Assembly (NCBI GenBank): GCA_964490895.1
Contig: CAZBEI010000035.1
Location: 1-55,398, forward strand
Reading direction: 5' to 3'
From: JACRAO01 sp964490895
Lineage (GTDB): Bacteria; Bdellovibrionota; UBA1018
Length of the DNA: 55,398 nt
How positions within the stretch are numbered: position 1 is the stretch's first letter; each line of letters starts with the position of its first letter. The translations under genes were made by a program, and so were the position numbers. Below the pieces are notes generated by a model that saw only the letters and a program-made list of their open reading frames with translations, was not told where the DNA came from and made no database searches. This document shows positions 41,076 through 49,829 of this stretch, piece after piece.

Positions 41076-42443
41076 CTATTTATACTCAATCAAAAAATTA
41101 AGCCACGGCGCTGAAACAGGTTGCCAGAGGATTTGTGGAATCTCTTGTACCAGCATAGCATTGGAATAAGTCACTCTACAATCCACATTGTAATCATAAG
41201 TAAACAATAGTTTAGCATCATGACTTGCCTTTACGGTTAATGAAGTATTTATCCAACCCACTTTTTTAATATTATCTATTGCAGCACCATCAAATGTTAT
41301 TTTATATTTAGATACTTCAAGCTTATTATTATCAGGGCACGTTTCTTCTGATAAAAATATTTTTACAACTGCTTCTGATCCATAGTTTTCTACAAGCTCC
41401 CTAGGGATATAAATATTTACACTTGCTTTATTTATTGCTCTATAAACACCATAATAGTCGATTCTATCTACCTCTAAAAACTGTATCCCCTCTATCCCTT
41501 TTTTCCCTTGCACGACATAGGCCTCAAGGCCAAGGTCTGGAATTTTTCTTTTTTCTAGTTTAGTGACAAGAGGATCCTCAAACCCTAAAGTGAGAAGAGG
41601 CTCAGTTAACTCATCCAAAACTTTTCGCAACTCAGGCTTAAGTTCATCCTTGAGAATGGGTCTAATATTTGTACTAAAATAACCATAAATTTTATTGCTC
41701 AAATCCTGCCAAGTCAAATTTTTGGGTGGATCATTTGGAGGCACCGCTGGTGGCGGCTCTGGCAAAAAACCAGAATAACTCATGAACTGAAAATCATCCA
41801 ACAAGGCTTTCCACTTTTCTGGAGAATGCACCTGTTCATTCATTTTTAGATCATTAAAAGTATAGCCTAGTGCAAGACGTGCGATCTTGTATTCTAACTC
41901 TTCGAGAAAATAAAACTTAAGCGCTGTTTGGATTAAAAAAGCAGAATAAATCAGTGTAAAATCTGTAAACGTCGCCCCTTGTACTTTGGGCTGGTTTGCG
42001 GCCTCAACATCATATTGATTAAATTCGATGGCAAGGTCTAAAGATTTTCTTAAAAAAGAGGCCATGAGAGCGTTCACTTCGTAAGAGGTTTTTTGATCTA
42101 CCATATTGTCCACTTCTTCTGCTCTTTTTTTAATGTAGCGAACAATGAGCTCAGTATCCGAAGCCTTGCTTTCACTGACAGACTTATTGAGCCCCTTCAT
42201 GATCTCGTCTCTGGCTTGGTGGGGGGGCAAATAAAGAGTCCATTTTTTTAAATTCATCAATTTTTTCTTAAGCTCCTTGACCTGATTAGGAAAGTCAGAA
42301 GGAATATGACTCTCTGTGCCTACTTTTCCTGTAGGAGCTTTGGGTGCGTCATCTGCTTTCGCAGGTGGCCAAAGCCATTCGCATGTAAACAAAAGCACCA
42401 CTAAAGTAATGACAAAAAAGAAATACTTACTTTGCTGCTTCAT
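41076..42443 (-). CDS. Exported or membrane-anchored protein of unknown function
   Basis: 455 aa from ATG 42443, with GAGGAG 7 nt upstream inside the preceding gene. The N-terminus KYFFFVITLVVLLFTCEWLW is a signal or anchor, and the mature part starts near Lys/Asp/Ala-Pro (ADDAPKAPTGK). Residues 40-250 look helical (a coiled-coil-like ELKKKLMNLKK run and RYIKKRAEEVDNMVDQ). From about 280 the chain becomes beta-rich (VNIYIPRELVENYGS; WINTSLTVKASHDAKLLFTYD). I do not recognise a domain. It is the third gene of an apparent three-gene operon of exported proteins that are also unrecognised. Confidence 0.72.
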   Translation of the reverse strand: MKQQSKYFFFVITLVVLLFTCEWLWPPAKADDAPKAPTGKVGTESHIPSDFPNQVKELKKKLMNLKKWTLYLPPHQARDEIMKGLNKSVSESKASDTELIVRYIKKRAEEVDNMVDQKTSYEVNALMASFLRKSLDLAIEFNQYDVEAANQPKVQGATFTDFTLIYSAFLIQTALKFYFLEELEYKIARLALGYTFNDLKMNEQVHSPEKWKALLDDFQFMSYSGFLPEPPPAVPPNDPPKNLTWQDLSNKIYGYFSTNIRPILKDELKPELRKVLDELTEPLLTLGFEDPLVTKLEKRKIPDLGLEAYVVQGKKGIEGIQFLEVDRIDYYGVYRAINKASVNIYIPRELVENYGSEAVVKIFLSEETCPDNNKLEVSKYKITFDGAAIDNIKKVGWINTSLTVKASHDAKLLFTYDYNVDCRVTYSNAMLVQEIPQILWQPVSAPWLNFLIEYK

Positions 42444-43272
42444 TTCTGATCTCCTCAAATACGAAAAATTTAGCAGCAGAACCTGCCCTTTCTTTTAATA
42501 CGGGATTGATCACCAAAATCCCTTTTTTAAAATCCACCTGAAGAGCAAACACAATTCCGGAGGGTTCAGAAATAGACCGGTCTGACTCGTCTCGTCTTTT
42601 TCCTTTCATGATCCAATAATCAGGTACCTCAGAAGTCTGAATATTTTTTAGAAGTCGGTGTTGCAGTTTTTGAGAGTTCACTAAAGTTTCCTCAAAATTA
42701 CTAAACTGCAACAAATAACTTTCCTGGGCGTTGGTGTCTTCGTTATAAGGATCTACCAGAATTTCAATCCCGTTTTCTACAGACGCAGCGGGCACTAAAT
42801 TTAAAAATTTTACCGCTCCAGAGGGCTTAAATATAAGCATTGGAGATAAAATACCGAAAATATTTTGGGTCAATTGATCCCCATCCTGAGTCGAGAGTTT
42901 AATTTCTTTCGGATCACAGGCGTTGAGATAAAGAGAGGGTTCGATGTATTTTCGGGTCACCCAAGCACCATCACTGCCCAAGGGATTGAGCTTAAAGAGT
43001 CCAATAGAATGAGAAAATTGATCCACCAAATAAAAATTAGCTGCTACTACCGTAGCGTTAGAGTCAAACTGCAATAAAAGAGCATGTAGCGCACGTCCAC
43101 GACTTGATGAAACTTTTTGAAATAGAAGTTGCAAAGGAATCTCTCCATAACGGCCTCCCCATGATTGCTGGATCAACTGTGAAGGAAACTCACCTTTTAG
43201 ATCACTCGCCAAAACAAACAAACTCCAAAGTATCAAAAAAAAAGACGCTAAAATTCTTTTTAATGGCAACAT
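42427..43272 (-). CDS. Exported protein of unknown function
   Basis: 281 aa starting at ATG 43272, within the tail of the upstream gene. A clear signal peptide (MLPLKRILASFFLILWSLFVLA, abbreviated here) is followed by a beta-rich mature protein. Its segments include RYGEIPLQLLFQKVSSS and HALLLQFDSNATVVAANFYL, with FALQVDFKKGILVINPVL near the end. It may be a small lipocalin- or sensor-like fold, but no family is recognised. The end overlaps the start of the next gene by 17 bases, so production of the two proteins is coupled. Confidence 0.7.
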   Translation of the reverse strand: MLPLKRILASFFLILWSLFVLASDLKGEFPSQLIQQSWGGRYGEIPLQLLFQKVSSSRGRALHALLLQFDSNATVVAANFYLVDQFSHSIGLFKLNPLGSDGAWVTRKYIEPSLYLNACDPKEIKLSTQDGDQLTQNIFGILSPMLIFKPSGAVKFLNLVPAASVENGIEILVDPYNEDTNAQESYLLQFSNFEETLVNSQKLQHRLLKNIQTSEVPDYWIMKGKRRDESDRSISEPSGIVFALQVDFKKGILVINPVLKERAGSAAKFFVFEEIRNEAAK

Positions 43273-44651
43273 AATGTTATTTCTCTGTGATTTTGAGCCA
43301 GTCCCATCTCTTGTGATCTCAAGCACCGCCTGAGATCAGTAGAGGATGCAGCATTGTAGAGCAATTCCTGGAGGTCTGGAAACTCTGATGGAATAAAACT
43401 CACTTGTATCAAAGTGCGGGTTCTTTCTTCGTAGCGCGGAACTGGCTCTTCGATGGTTCGCCTATAGTCAGTCCTGCAACAATTTGTGCGACAATAGTTG
43501 GGATTTGGCCTTTCGACTAAATCTACACCGGTTTGTGCAATATAATGCTCCTCTACCGCATGTTCCACACGAACTGGAGCAGTCCATTCTTGAATGTAAT
43601 GGTGAACAAAATTGTAAGTGTCAGAAAAAGTGTCATCCACTATTTTTTTTGTAGAATCGGGTTCGGTAAAATAATAAGAAGCACTCTGAGAATGGCCCTG
43701 ATTTTTTAAATAATTTTCGGCGGCGCCGCCCATCTGAGGAGTGGGCCTCAGGTAACCCACTAATTTTTGAGCCAGATACTCCTCTAGCGCTCGTCTTTGG
43801 CTCAAGAGCTTGCTTGCGAAACCAACTTTAGTAAACTGATTTCCAAGAGGGGAGCACCAAACTCGCCTCAAGACTTCGAGCGAGCCCCTTTCGAAAAAAA
43901 CAAGAGGAGCAAGTTCGTTGGACCCTAAAGAAGCTAAACTATAATCTCTTAGCGTCTGTGGATTTGCATTTCCAGTAGGATGGCCTAAAAAATAAAAGTG
44001 TTCTAATGTTTGTTGGACTAGGTTGAGAACCGCTTCGGCGTAGTAAGCATGAAATCTGCTTTGCATTTCTGCAGAGCGACTCGCGCAGTGGTTGCCACAG
44101 ACAGAGTGATTTGGACAGTTGTTTCGACAAAGAGATCCATTGCCCAAAAGATCAATATCCACTGTTTTATGAATGTATTCTACAAAGGTAACTAAACGCT
44201 CCAAAAAACGCCAATGCTCTATTCGTTCTGGAAAAAGTATAAGCGAGTCTGGATCATTTAAGACAGGATAGATCAATTGAGCCAGTTCGTAAGCAAAGGC
44301 TATTGCATTATCTGTAAAAGTTGGTGTGTGACGGCTTCTTGAGTTTTGATAAAGAAGCGCAAGAAGCGTGTGATAAATATCAGCGGGAGCTTCCGGATAC
44401 TCACCACGTGCGGCCTGTCGGGCCAGCCTGCGGGCTGAATTGATTTGCCCTGAAACGTCATTTCCACCCAGATGAGACTCAATTTGATGAAATGATGGCA
44501 GCGTAGGTTGAGATGCAATAACACCAGGTTGTGCTGCTAGATTTTCGTTCAGTGGAACACAGCCAGGCTCAGATTTGGGCGGATCTGCCGCTAAGATAGG
44601 ATGAGACAATAGAGATAAAGACAGAAAGAAAAATAATCCAATTTGATTCAT
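43260..44651 (-). CDS. Exported Cys-rich protein of unknown function
   Basis: 463 aa from ATG 44651, with GGAGGAAG just upstream; the longer frame is rejected. The signal peptide IGLFFFLSLSLLSHPILA is followed by a mostly helical protein. Two Cys-dense patches are seen: SLCRNNCPNHSVCGNHCASR near residue 165 and NYCRTNCCRTDYRR near 395, perhaps disulfide- or metal-bound. A His-rich stretch lies around NHCASR to HAYYAEAV. No domain is recognised. It is the first gene of the three-gene unit at 41076-44651, which lies convergent with the second TolQ operon. Confidence 0.7.
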   Translation of the reverse strand: MNQIGLFFFLSLSLLSHPILAADPPKSEPGCVPLNENLAAQPGVIASQPTLPSFHQIESHLGGNDVSGQINSARRLARQAARGEYPEAPADIYHTLLALLYQNSRSRHTPTFTDNAIAFAYELAQLIYPVLNDPDSLILFPERIEHWRFLERLVTFVEYIHKTVDIDLLGNGSLCRNNCPNHSVCGNHCASRSAEMQSRFHAYYAEAVLNLVQQTLEHFYFLGHPTGNANPQTLRDYSLASLGSNELAPLVFFERGSLEVLRRVWCSPLGNQFTKVGFASKLLSQRRALEEYLAQKLVGYLRPTPQMGGAAENYLKNQGHSQSASYYFTEPDSTKKIVDDTFSDTYNFVHHYIQEWTAPVRVEHAVEEHYIAQTGVDLVERPNPNYCRTNCCRTDYRRTIEEPVPRYEERTRTLIQVSFIPSEFPDLQELLYNAASSTDLRRCLRSQEMGLAQNHREITLCCH

Positions 44652-44763
44652 ACTTCCTCCAAGATGAGCACTCACTAGCGAATACAACGCTGCGGGTCAA
44701 CTTACATTGACTTACAGCTATGCCACCTTGTTCTGAATTTGTGAGTCTACTGGGAACCATTGA

Positions 44764-45159
44764 TCAGACAAAAACTCCAGGGATAAGTTTTAATGCAAAT
44801 AGTTTGCTGAAGACTTTATCGTGACTAAAAATATTTACCCCCAAAAGGTTTACCTCTGCAGCAATCAATAAATCTACAACTCCTAAAAACAACCCTACGG
44901 ATTTAATTTTTTTTAAAAGCATTTCTGCATCCATCAACAAACTTGGTAAAACATCAATAACCTCAAGGCCGCCCAAAACATCTTCCAAGAGTTTTATTTC
45001 TGACTTTTTTACACCCTGCAGTAATTCTAATTTCACAAACTGAGATAATAAAATTTGATTGTTGTTAAGCAATGCCTCAAATTTTGGTTCCTGTCTTCCT
45101 CTAAAAAAATTCACAAAAACCGAAGTATCCACAAGTACTTTTGCTGTTTCTAAAGTCAT
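44764..45159 (-). CDS. vapC: PIN-domain toxin, VapC family
   Basis: 131 aa. The PIN acidic residues appear in order: VDTSVFVNFF (first Asp), KLELLQGVKKSE (Glu) and GVVDLLIAAEVNLLGVNIFS with SHDKVFSKL (last Asp). PIN toxins are magnesium-dependent RNases that cut tRNA or rRNA. It lies 15 bp after a VapB-like gene in the same direction. Confidence 0.88.
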   Translation of the reverse strand: MTLETAKVLVDTSVFVNFFRGRQEPKFEALLNNNQILLSQFVKLELLQGVKKSEIKLLEDVLGGLEVIDVLPSLLMDAEMLLKKIKSVGLFLGVVDLLIAAEVNLLGVNIFSHDKVFSKLFALKLIPGVFV

Positions 45160-45174
45160 TTTTTCGAGTCTACC

Positions 45175-45381
45175 TTAGGTTCTTTGACGGTTTCTTGTTT
45201 TATTTGTATCTATCCGTATGTGCAACTTTCCGGCTAACTGCAAAAACTTTTCCCTTTTTTTCTTTGAAATGAGCTCCCTCAATCCCAAAATCAAAGTTTG
45301 AGTCTGATTAAACCCACTCAATAGGACTGCTTCCTCTATTAAGTCTTCTGGGATATTTGTTGCTATTTTTTTAAGTCCCAT
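45175..45381 (-). CDS. vapB: VapB-type antitoxin
   Basis: 68 aa. MGLKKIATNIPEDLIEEAVLL fits an N-terminal ribbon-helix-helix DNA-binding part; the Lys-rich C-terminal tail would bind and neutralise VapC. AGGAGG lies 9 nt before the ATG. The operator-like inverted repeat at 45397-45429 is directly upstream and would allow self-repression. The GFNQTQTLILGLRELISKKK section is typical of antitoxins of the VapB/Arc type. Confidence 0.8.
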   Translation of the reverse strand: MGLKKIATNIPEDLIEEAVLLSGFNQTQTLILGLRELISKKKREKFLQLAGKLHIRIDTNKTRNRQRT

Positions 45382-45396
45382 AATAAAAGGCCTCCT

Positions 45397-45429
45397 AGTA
45401 TAGAAATAATACCATATTTTTTCTATACT
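45397..45429 (-). promoter_or_regulatory. VapB operator-like inverted repeat
   Basis: AGTATAGAAA (45397-45406) and TTTCTATACT (45420-45429) are perfect inverted copies, 13 bp apart. They lie just upstream of the vapB ribosome site and overlap an AT-rich promoter candidate (TATTAT on the minus strand). Ribbon-helix-helix VapB proteins generally bind such paired sites. Confidence 0.65.
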
Positions 45430-45475
45430 TTAAACCTATTTTTTTATATATTTAGCACTATTCTACTAATCCTTA

Positions 45476-45515
45476 AGGGCTCCCATCAATAAACTAGTTT
45501 ATTGATGGGAGCCCT
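45476..45515. repeat. Perfect 40-bp palindrome between two toxin-antitoxin operons
   Basis: Both arms (AGGGCTCCCATCAATAAACT and its complement) match over 20 bp each with the centre CTAG and no unpaired loop. It overlaps the stop codon (45514-45516) of the PIN gene to its right and lies 95 bp upstream of vapB. Read from the PIN operon it could act as a terminator, but no T-run follows on either side. Just outside the arms, CCTTA- and TAAGGG-like bases nearly continue the symmetry. Confidence 0.85.
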
Positions 45516-45939
45516 AAGGGAGCAAAAACCCTTCTTGCTTTGCAAATTTTACTAATTGTTGATCTAAACAAACAAACTGAACTTCTGGATACTCCATCTG
45601 CAAAACTCCAGCAGAGCCCAATTGGACACTGTCTCCAGTTTTCATACCGTAAAGTTTTTGAAACCTCATTCCAGTTCTTGCTGCCCTAACATCTAAAGGC
45701 ATAAAATTAAACCCACGCTGCACTTCACTCCAAAGATCCTGAGCTAAGAGCAGCTCCTTAGGTAACAAAAGCTTTTTTGCCAATTTACGCTTAAGTACAG
45801 TTTCTGTTTCAAAAAGAGTGAGCCAAGAAGTAAATTTTGGATCATCCTTTGTAGAGCCAAGCCAGAAGCGACATTTCTGAGTTTCTTCCTCTTCTATAAA
45901 ACAAGCCAATAATGCAGAAGTATCCCAATAGTAAATCAC
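45514..45939 (-). CDS. PIN-domain toxin, second pair
   Basis: 141 aa. The acidic PIN residues are seen in YYWDTSALLACFIEEE (first Asp), LTLFETETVLKRKLA (Glu) and GMKTGDSVQLGSAGVLQM with FVCLDQQLVKFA (last Asp). This layout matches VapC-like toxins with aerobic-type 'DTSALL' starts. It overlaps the antitoxin by four bases (ATGA) and ends inside the 40-bp palindrome. It is probably an RNase toxin of a different subfamily from the one at 44764. Confidence 0.86.
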   Translation of the reverse strand: MIYYWDTSALLACFIEEEETQKCRFWLGSTKDDPKFTSWLTLFETETVLKRKLAKKLLLPKELLLAQDLWSEVQRGFNFMPLDVRAARTGMRFQKLYGMKTGDSVQLGSAGVLQMEYPEVQFVCLDQQLVKFAKQEGFLLP

Positions 45940-46175
45940 TCTTTGTCTCTTACAAGGCGAACAAATTTTCCAGAACTGGGTTGCTTTCGAATAGGCTTGA
46001 GTGGAGGAGTTTTTCTAAGCCAATCTCTAAAATCAACACTCATGACTGGTCTTTCGAGTTGGATAATTTTTGCAATGGGCTGATTTCTGTCCGTAACTGT
46101 AATCTCCTGACCCTTTTGAACTTGGTTTAGGTATTGCGAAAGCCCATTTTTTAATACTCCAATATTGACCTTCAT
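45936..46175 (-). CDS. Phd/YefM-type antitoxin
   Basis: 79 aa from ATG 46175; longer in-frame starts lack a matching N-terminus. MKVNIGVLKNGLSQYLNQVQ and GQEITVTDRNQPIAKII are the Phd/YefM signature (helix plus strand region), and the basic C-terminal tail SSGKFVRLVRDKE would contact the toxin. It overlaps the PIN gene (ATGA). This antitoxin type with a PIN toxin is a common pairing. Confidence 0.85.
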   Translation of the reverse strand: MKVNIGVLKNGLSQYLNQVQKGQEITVTDRNQPIAKIIQLERPVMSVDFRDWLRKTPPLKPIRKQPSSGKFVRLVRDKE

Positions 46176-46245
46176 GTCTATCATTGAGCCATAAATGTAG
46201 ACAAATGTAAAGAACAAAATACCTCTACCTGTAAATCAGACAGTC

Positions 46246-46280
46246 AAAAAAAAGCAACGGGGTGCCACTTCCGGCGCCGG
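46246..46280 (-). terminator. Intrinsic terminator of the lolC/fadJ transcript
   Basis: In minus-strand RNA, the segment 46280-46254 forms a GC-rich stem, GGCGCC with GGCACC around GGAAGT (one mismatch). A run of eight U (from the A-run at 46246-46253) lies shortly after. It is just past the stop of the LolC/E gene, where a terminator for the fadJ-lolC operon is expected. Confidence 0.55.
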
Positions 46281-46293
46281 CATGGGTTGTCCT

Positions 46294-47604
46294 CTACCCA
46301 TACCTTATCCCATCAATGGGATTGAGCCGCGAAGCTCTGTAAGCTGGGTAAAGACACGCCACGAGTACGATGAGTGTTGAGCAAAGAATGACGATCCCAT
46401 AATAATAGGGATCAAATGTCACAGGCAGTTTTCGATCATAATAAATTTCAGGCAACTGAATAAAATCATATCGACTGAGCAGAAAGCAAAGAAAATAACC
46501 TAGCCCACAGCCGCCCAATATCCCTAACACCCCAATCAAAAGCCCCTCTGATAAAAAAACTCCTGCAATCTCTGAGTCTTGGGCTCCCATGGCTTTTAAA
46601 ATAGAGATCTCTTTTTTCTTTTCTAAAACCATAAGTGTGAGGGTGGTCACAATATTAAACGAAGCTACAATAATAATAAATGCAAGCACAATAAACATGG
46701 AAATGCGCTCAAGCCTGAGAGCTGAAAAAAGATGTGAGTTGAGCTCCATCCAGTCTTGGATTTTAAAGAGAGGGGCGAGACCTTTTAGCTCCAGCCCTAG
46801 CTCTGGAGCTTTTTTGAAGTTTTTCAACGTGACTTCCCAATGCGAAATCACATGGGCTCGTCTCAAAAAAGAACTCACATGGGTTGCTTCTGTAAAAACA
46901 GTGTGGAGCTCCTGCTCGGGCAACCCGGAATGGTAAATTCCCTCAATTACAAATTTTTTAATTCGTGGCACTGAGCCCATCGGGCCCTCTGTCTCTGTGG
47001 GAGAGACCAAGGTTACAAAATCTCCGGGCAAAATCCCCATCTCAAAGGCCAGTTCTTGACCCAAAAAAAGGCTGGGAAAATGCAGCGTCTCAGCCCCCTG
47101 TTTTTCGACTAAAAGCTGAGGTTGAGAAAACTCTGTGACCTGTTTCTTAAGGCGTGTGATTCGCTCTGATGTCACCCCTTTTACAACAACACCGGTCACT
47201 TTGCGAGAGGTCCTTAGAATGGCTTCAGTCCCCAGCACACTCCATGCCTCTAAAACATTGGGGTGAGATTTGAGAAGGGCAGGGATTTTTGTTTTTTCTA
47301 AAGCCTGCTTTGGAACAAATCCGCCATCAAAGCCCTCCACTTGTGAAGTAGGAGTAATGAGGAGATGCAAATCTGTATTCATGAGGTGGCTCTCCAGCTC
47401 ATGCTCAAAACCATCCATCACGGATAAAACAACAATGAGAGCAGTCACGCCCAAGCCCACTCCTGCAATAGAAATAAGTGTAATAAAACTTAGAAATTTT
47501 GAATTTTTTTTAGACTTTAGGTAACGAAACCCCACCCAACGCACCCATGGACTAAACCAAAAAGAGCAGAAGGAGCCCTTCAAAATATTTTTACTTTCTG
47601 GCAT
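46294..47604 (-). CDS. Lipoprotein-releasing ABC transporter permease (LolC/LolE family)
   Basis: 436 aa. An N-terminal membrane helix (LSFITLISIAGVGLGVTALI) is followed by a periplasmic domain, then three C-terminal helices (about 285-420), the FtsX/MacB-type layout. MEKLERISMFIVLAFIIIVA-like and ILKAMGAQDSEIAGVFLSEG regions are characteristic of LolC/E. It takes part in moving lipoproteins from inner to outer membrane, fitting the many lipoproteins here. The ATPase LolD is not in the window, so a LolCDE or LolDF set is completed elsewhere. It starts 2 bp after the fadJ stop. Confidence 0.9.
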   Translation of the reverse strand: MPESKNILKGSFCSFWFSPWVRWVGFRYLKSKKNSKFLSFITLISIAGVGLGVTALIVVLSVMDGFEHELESHLMNTDLHLLITPTSQVEGFDGGFVPKQALEKTKIPALLKSHPNVLEAWSVLGTEAILRTSRKVTGVVVKGVTSERITRLKKQVTEFSQPQLLVEKQGAETLHFPSLFLGQELAFEMGILPGDFVTLVSPTETEGPMGSVPRIKKFVIEGIYHSGLPEQELHTVFTEATHVSSFLRRAHVISHWEVTLKNFKKAPELGLELKGLAPLFKIQDWMELNSHLFSALRLERISMFIVLAFIIIVASFNIVTTLTLMVLEKKKEISILKAMGAQDSEIAGVFLSEGLLIGVLGILGGCGLGYFLCFLLSRYDFIQLPEIYYDRKLPVTFDPYYYGIVILCSTLIVLVACLYPAYRASRLNPIDGIRYG

Positions 47605-47606
47605 TT

Positions 47607-49829
47607 TTACTCAGAGTAAAACTTTTTTCCTTGCTCTGATCGTATCACAAGAGCAGGGGCTGGCTCGTAGCGAGCTCCAAATTTGCCTTGATATTTTTTA
47701 AGTCTCTCTACGATTTCTTTAGCTCCCAAAGTATCTCCATACCGCAAAAGTCCGCCCCTAAAAGGGGGGAATCCTGTTCCCATGATTAAACCCAAATCAA
47801 CTTCCGAAGCTGACGACACAACGGATTCTTCTAAACAGCGCGAAGCTTCGTTGATCATTGGCAAAAGACAGCGGTCTAAAATTTCTTCTTTCGAAACTTT
47901 TCCAGTCTGGACCTTGACTCCTAAGATTTCATAAATTTCAGAGTCGAGTCTTCTTTCTTTGCTCTCACTGTCATAGACATAGAGCCCCTTATTGTTTTTT
48001 CGACCCAAGCGACCTGCTTGCACCGCTTTTGCATGAAGCGAAGAAGGCTCCATCCGAGCTCCAAAAGCTTCGAATAAAATATGGGCGACTTTATCCCCCA
48101 CATCCAGCCCTACTTCGTCGATAAGTTCCATGGGACCCATCGGCATGCCAAACGCCAAAATAGTTTCGTCAATTTCAGGAATGGAAACCCCCTCAGCCAA
48201 GAGCCAGGTCGCTTCGTTTAGGTAAGGCAAAAGCAACCGATTGACTAAAAATCCTGGGGCGTCTTTGACCACAATGGGTGTTTTGCCCAAAAGTTTACTC
48301 AGCTGGAAAATACTGCTTACCGCCTCATCCGAAGTCTGTGCGCCGCGAATGACTTCGACGAGCGGCATTTTATTAACGGGGTTAAAAAAATGCATCCCTA
48401 CCATTCGAGAAGGGTGTTTTAAAACTTTTTGCATCTCTGTCACAGACAGCGAAGAAGTATTGGAGGCAATCACTGAGTCTTCGCGTAAAACGCCCTCTAA
48501 TTCTTGCAATACTTTTTGTTTGATCTCCATTTTTTCGACTATGGCTTCGATTGTGAGATCTACAGAGTTAAAGCCAGAATAATCCACAACAGGAGAAATA
48601 AGATTTAATTTCTGTAAAAATTCTCTCGAATTTATTTTTTTCTGCTGAACTTGTTTTTTAAAAACCTGTGTCGCCTGAGAGATTCCTTTAGAGAGAGCCT
48701 CAGTATTCAGATCCTTCATCCGGATGGGAATATTTTTTTCTGCAAAAAGCTGTGCAATGCCACCTCCCATGACGCCAGCCCCTAAAACTGCCGCAGAATT
48801 TATTTTTTTCGTTTGCACAACTTTGCCAGCCAAAAGGCCTTTGGATTTTTTCACTCCCTCGGTTAAGAAAAAAAGTCGAATGAGGTTTTTGCAAACTTCC
48901 GTAACCGCTACTTTTCCAAAACCTTGGGCTTCTCTCACTAAGGCGGCCTCACGCTTAGCTCCTCTCAATTTTGGCCCGTAACAAACGCCGGAATCCATGA
49001 TCACTGAGATCACCTCAAGTGGCGCCGGGTAGTGCCCTTTGGTACGACTGAGGACACTTGTTTTTGCTTTCTTAAAAACTAAACTTTTTCCGAGGGGATT
49101 GCCTTCGAACAGACCTCCAATAAATCCACCCATTCCACCTAGTTTTGGCTCTTTGGCCAAACGCTTTCCAGAGCAAAGTGCTTTGAGATTTGTTTTTATC
49201 CAAACGCAAGCGGAGTTAAAAAAATCCTCTTTTGGAAGGTATGCTTCTATCACACCCGCACGGTAGGCGCGGTCGCCATTCAAAGTTTTTCCGGCCAAAA
49301 TAAGATCTAAGGCGGTTGCCAACCCTAGCTTTTGAGGGAGCCTAATGCACCCGCCCATCCCTGGGATGACTCCAAGCATGACTTCGGGCAATCCTACTTT
49401 TGCAGCAGGGTCGCTTGACATGACAATGGCAGAGCTTGCCAAACAAAATTCAAACCCCCCTCCAAGCGCAGCTCCACTGACGGCTGCAACAGTTGGAAAA
49501 GGGAGATCCTCCCAGCGGTCCATGAGTTTATGGCCTTGTCGCGAAAGAGCAAAAGCCTCATCTGCAGAGGTGAGTTTTTGGAGCATTTCAATGTCGGCTC
49601 CAGCAATGAAAATACCTGGCTTTTTAGAAGTGAGCACAAGAGCTTCAATTTGCCCTTTGCTCCCCATCTCCTCTAGAGTTCCAAGCACTTGGTCAAATTC
49701 GAGCATGACTTTTTGATTGAGTTTGTTTGCTTTCTCTCCAGGTAAGTCAAAACAAAGGTTCCAAAGTTTAAACCCCCATTTGGAAGTGAGATCTTCTAAA
49801 TAAAATGATTTTTCTTGAGATTGGCTCAT
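47607..49829 (-). CDS. fadJ: Fatty-acid oxidation multifunctional protein (enoyl-CoA hydratase / 3-hydroxyacyl-CoA dehydrogenase)
   Basis: 741 aa from ATG 49829 with GAGGACA upstream; earlier in-frame starts lack a ribosome site. The N-terminal crotonase domain (about 1-300) has FIAGADIEMLQ and AVSGAALGGGFEFCLASS with the oxyanion and catalytic Glu regions. The dehydrogenase half (about 315-700) starts with AAVLGAGVMGGGIAQLFA for NAD binding, then VIASNTSSLSVTEMQ and GMHFFNPVNKMPLVEVI with the catalytic His. It performs two steps of beta-oxidation. The thiolase partner (fadI/A) is not adjacent. Confidence 0.94.
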   Translation of the reverse strand: MSQSQEKSFYLEDLTSKWGFKLWNLCFDLPGEKANKLNQKVMLEFDQVLGTLEEMGSKGQIEALVLTSKKPGIFIAGADIEMLQKLTSADEAFALSRQGHKLMDRWEDLPFPTVAAVSGAALGGGFEFCLASSAIVMSSDPAAKVGLPEVMLGVIPGMGGCIRLPQKLGLATALDLILAGKTLNGDRAYRAGVIEAYLPKEDFFNSACVWIKTNLKALCSGKRLAKEPKLGGMGGFIGGLFEGNPLGKSLVFKKAKTSVLSRTKGHYPAPLEVISVIMDSGVCYGPKLRGAKREAALVREAQGFGKVAVTEVCKNLIRLFFLTEGVKKSKGLLAGKVVQTKKINSAAVLGAGVMGGGIAQLFAEKNIPIRMKDLNTEALSKGISQATQVFKKQVQQKKINSREFLQKLNLISPVVDYSGFNSVDLTIEAIVEKMEIKQKVLQELEGVLREDSVIASNTSSLSVTEMQKVLKHPSRMVGMHFFNPVNKMPLVEVIRGAQTSDEAVSSIFQLSKLLGKTPIVVKDAPGFLVNRLLLPYLNEATWLLAEGVSIPEIDETILAFGMPMGPMELIDEVGLDVGDKVAHILFEAFGARMEPSSLHAKAVQAGRLGRKNNKGLYVYDSESKERRLDSEIYEILGVKVQTGKVSKEEILDRCLLPMINEASRCLEESVVSSASEVDLGLIMGTGFPPFRGGLLRYGDTLGAKEIVERLKKYQGKFGARYEPAPALVIRSEQGKKFYSE

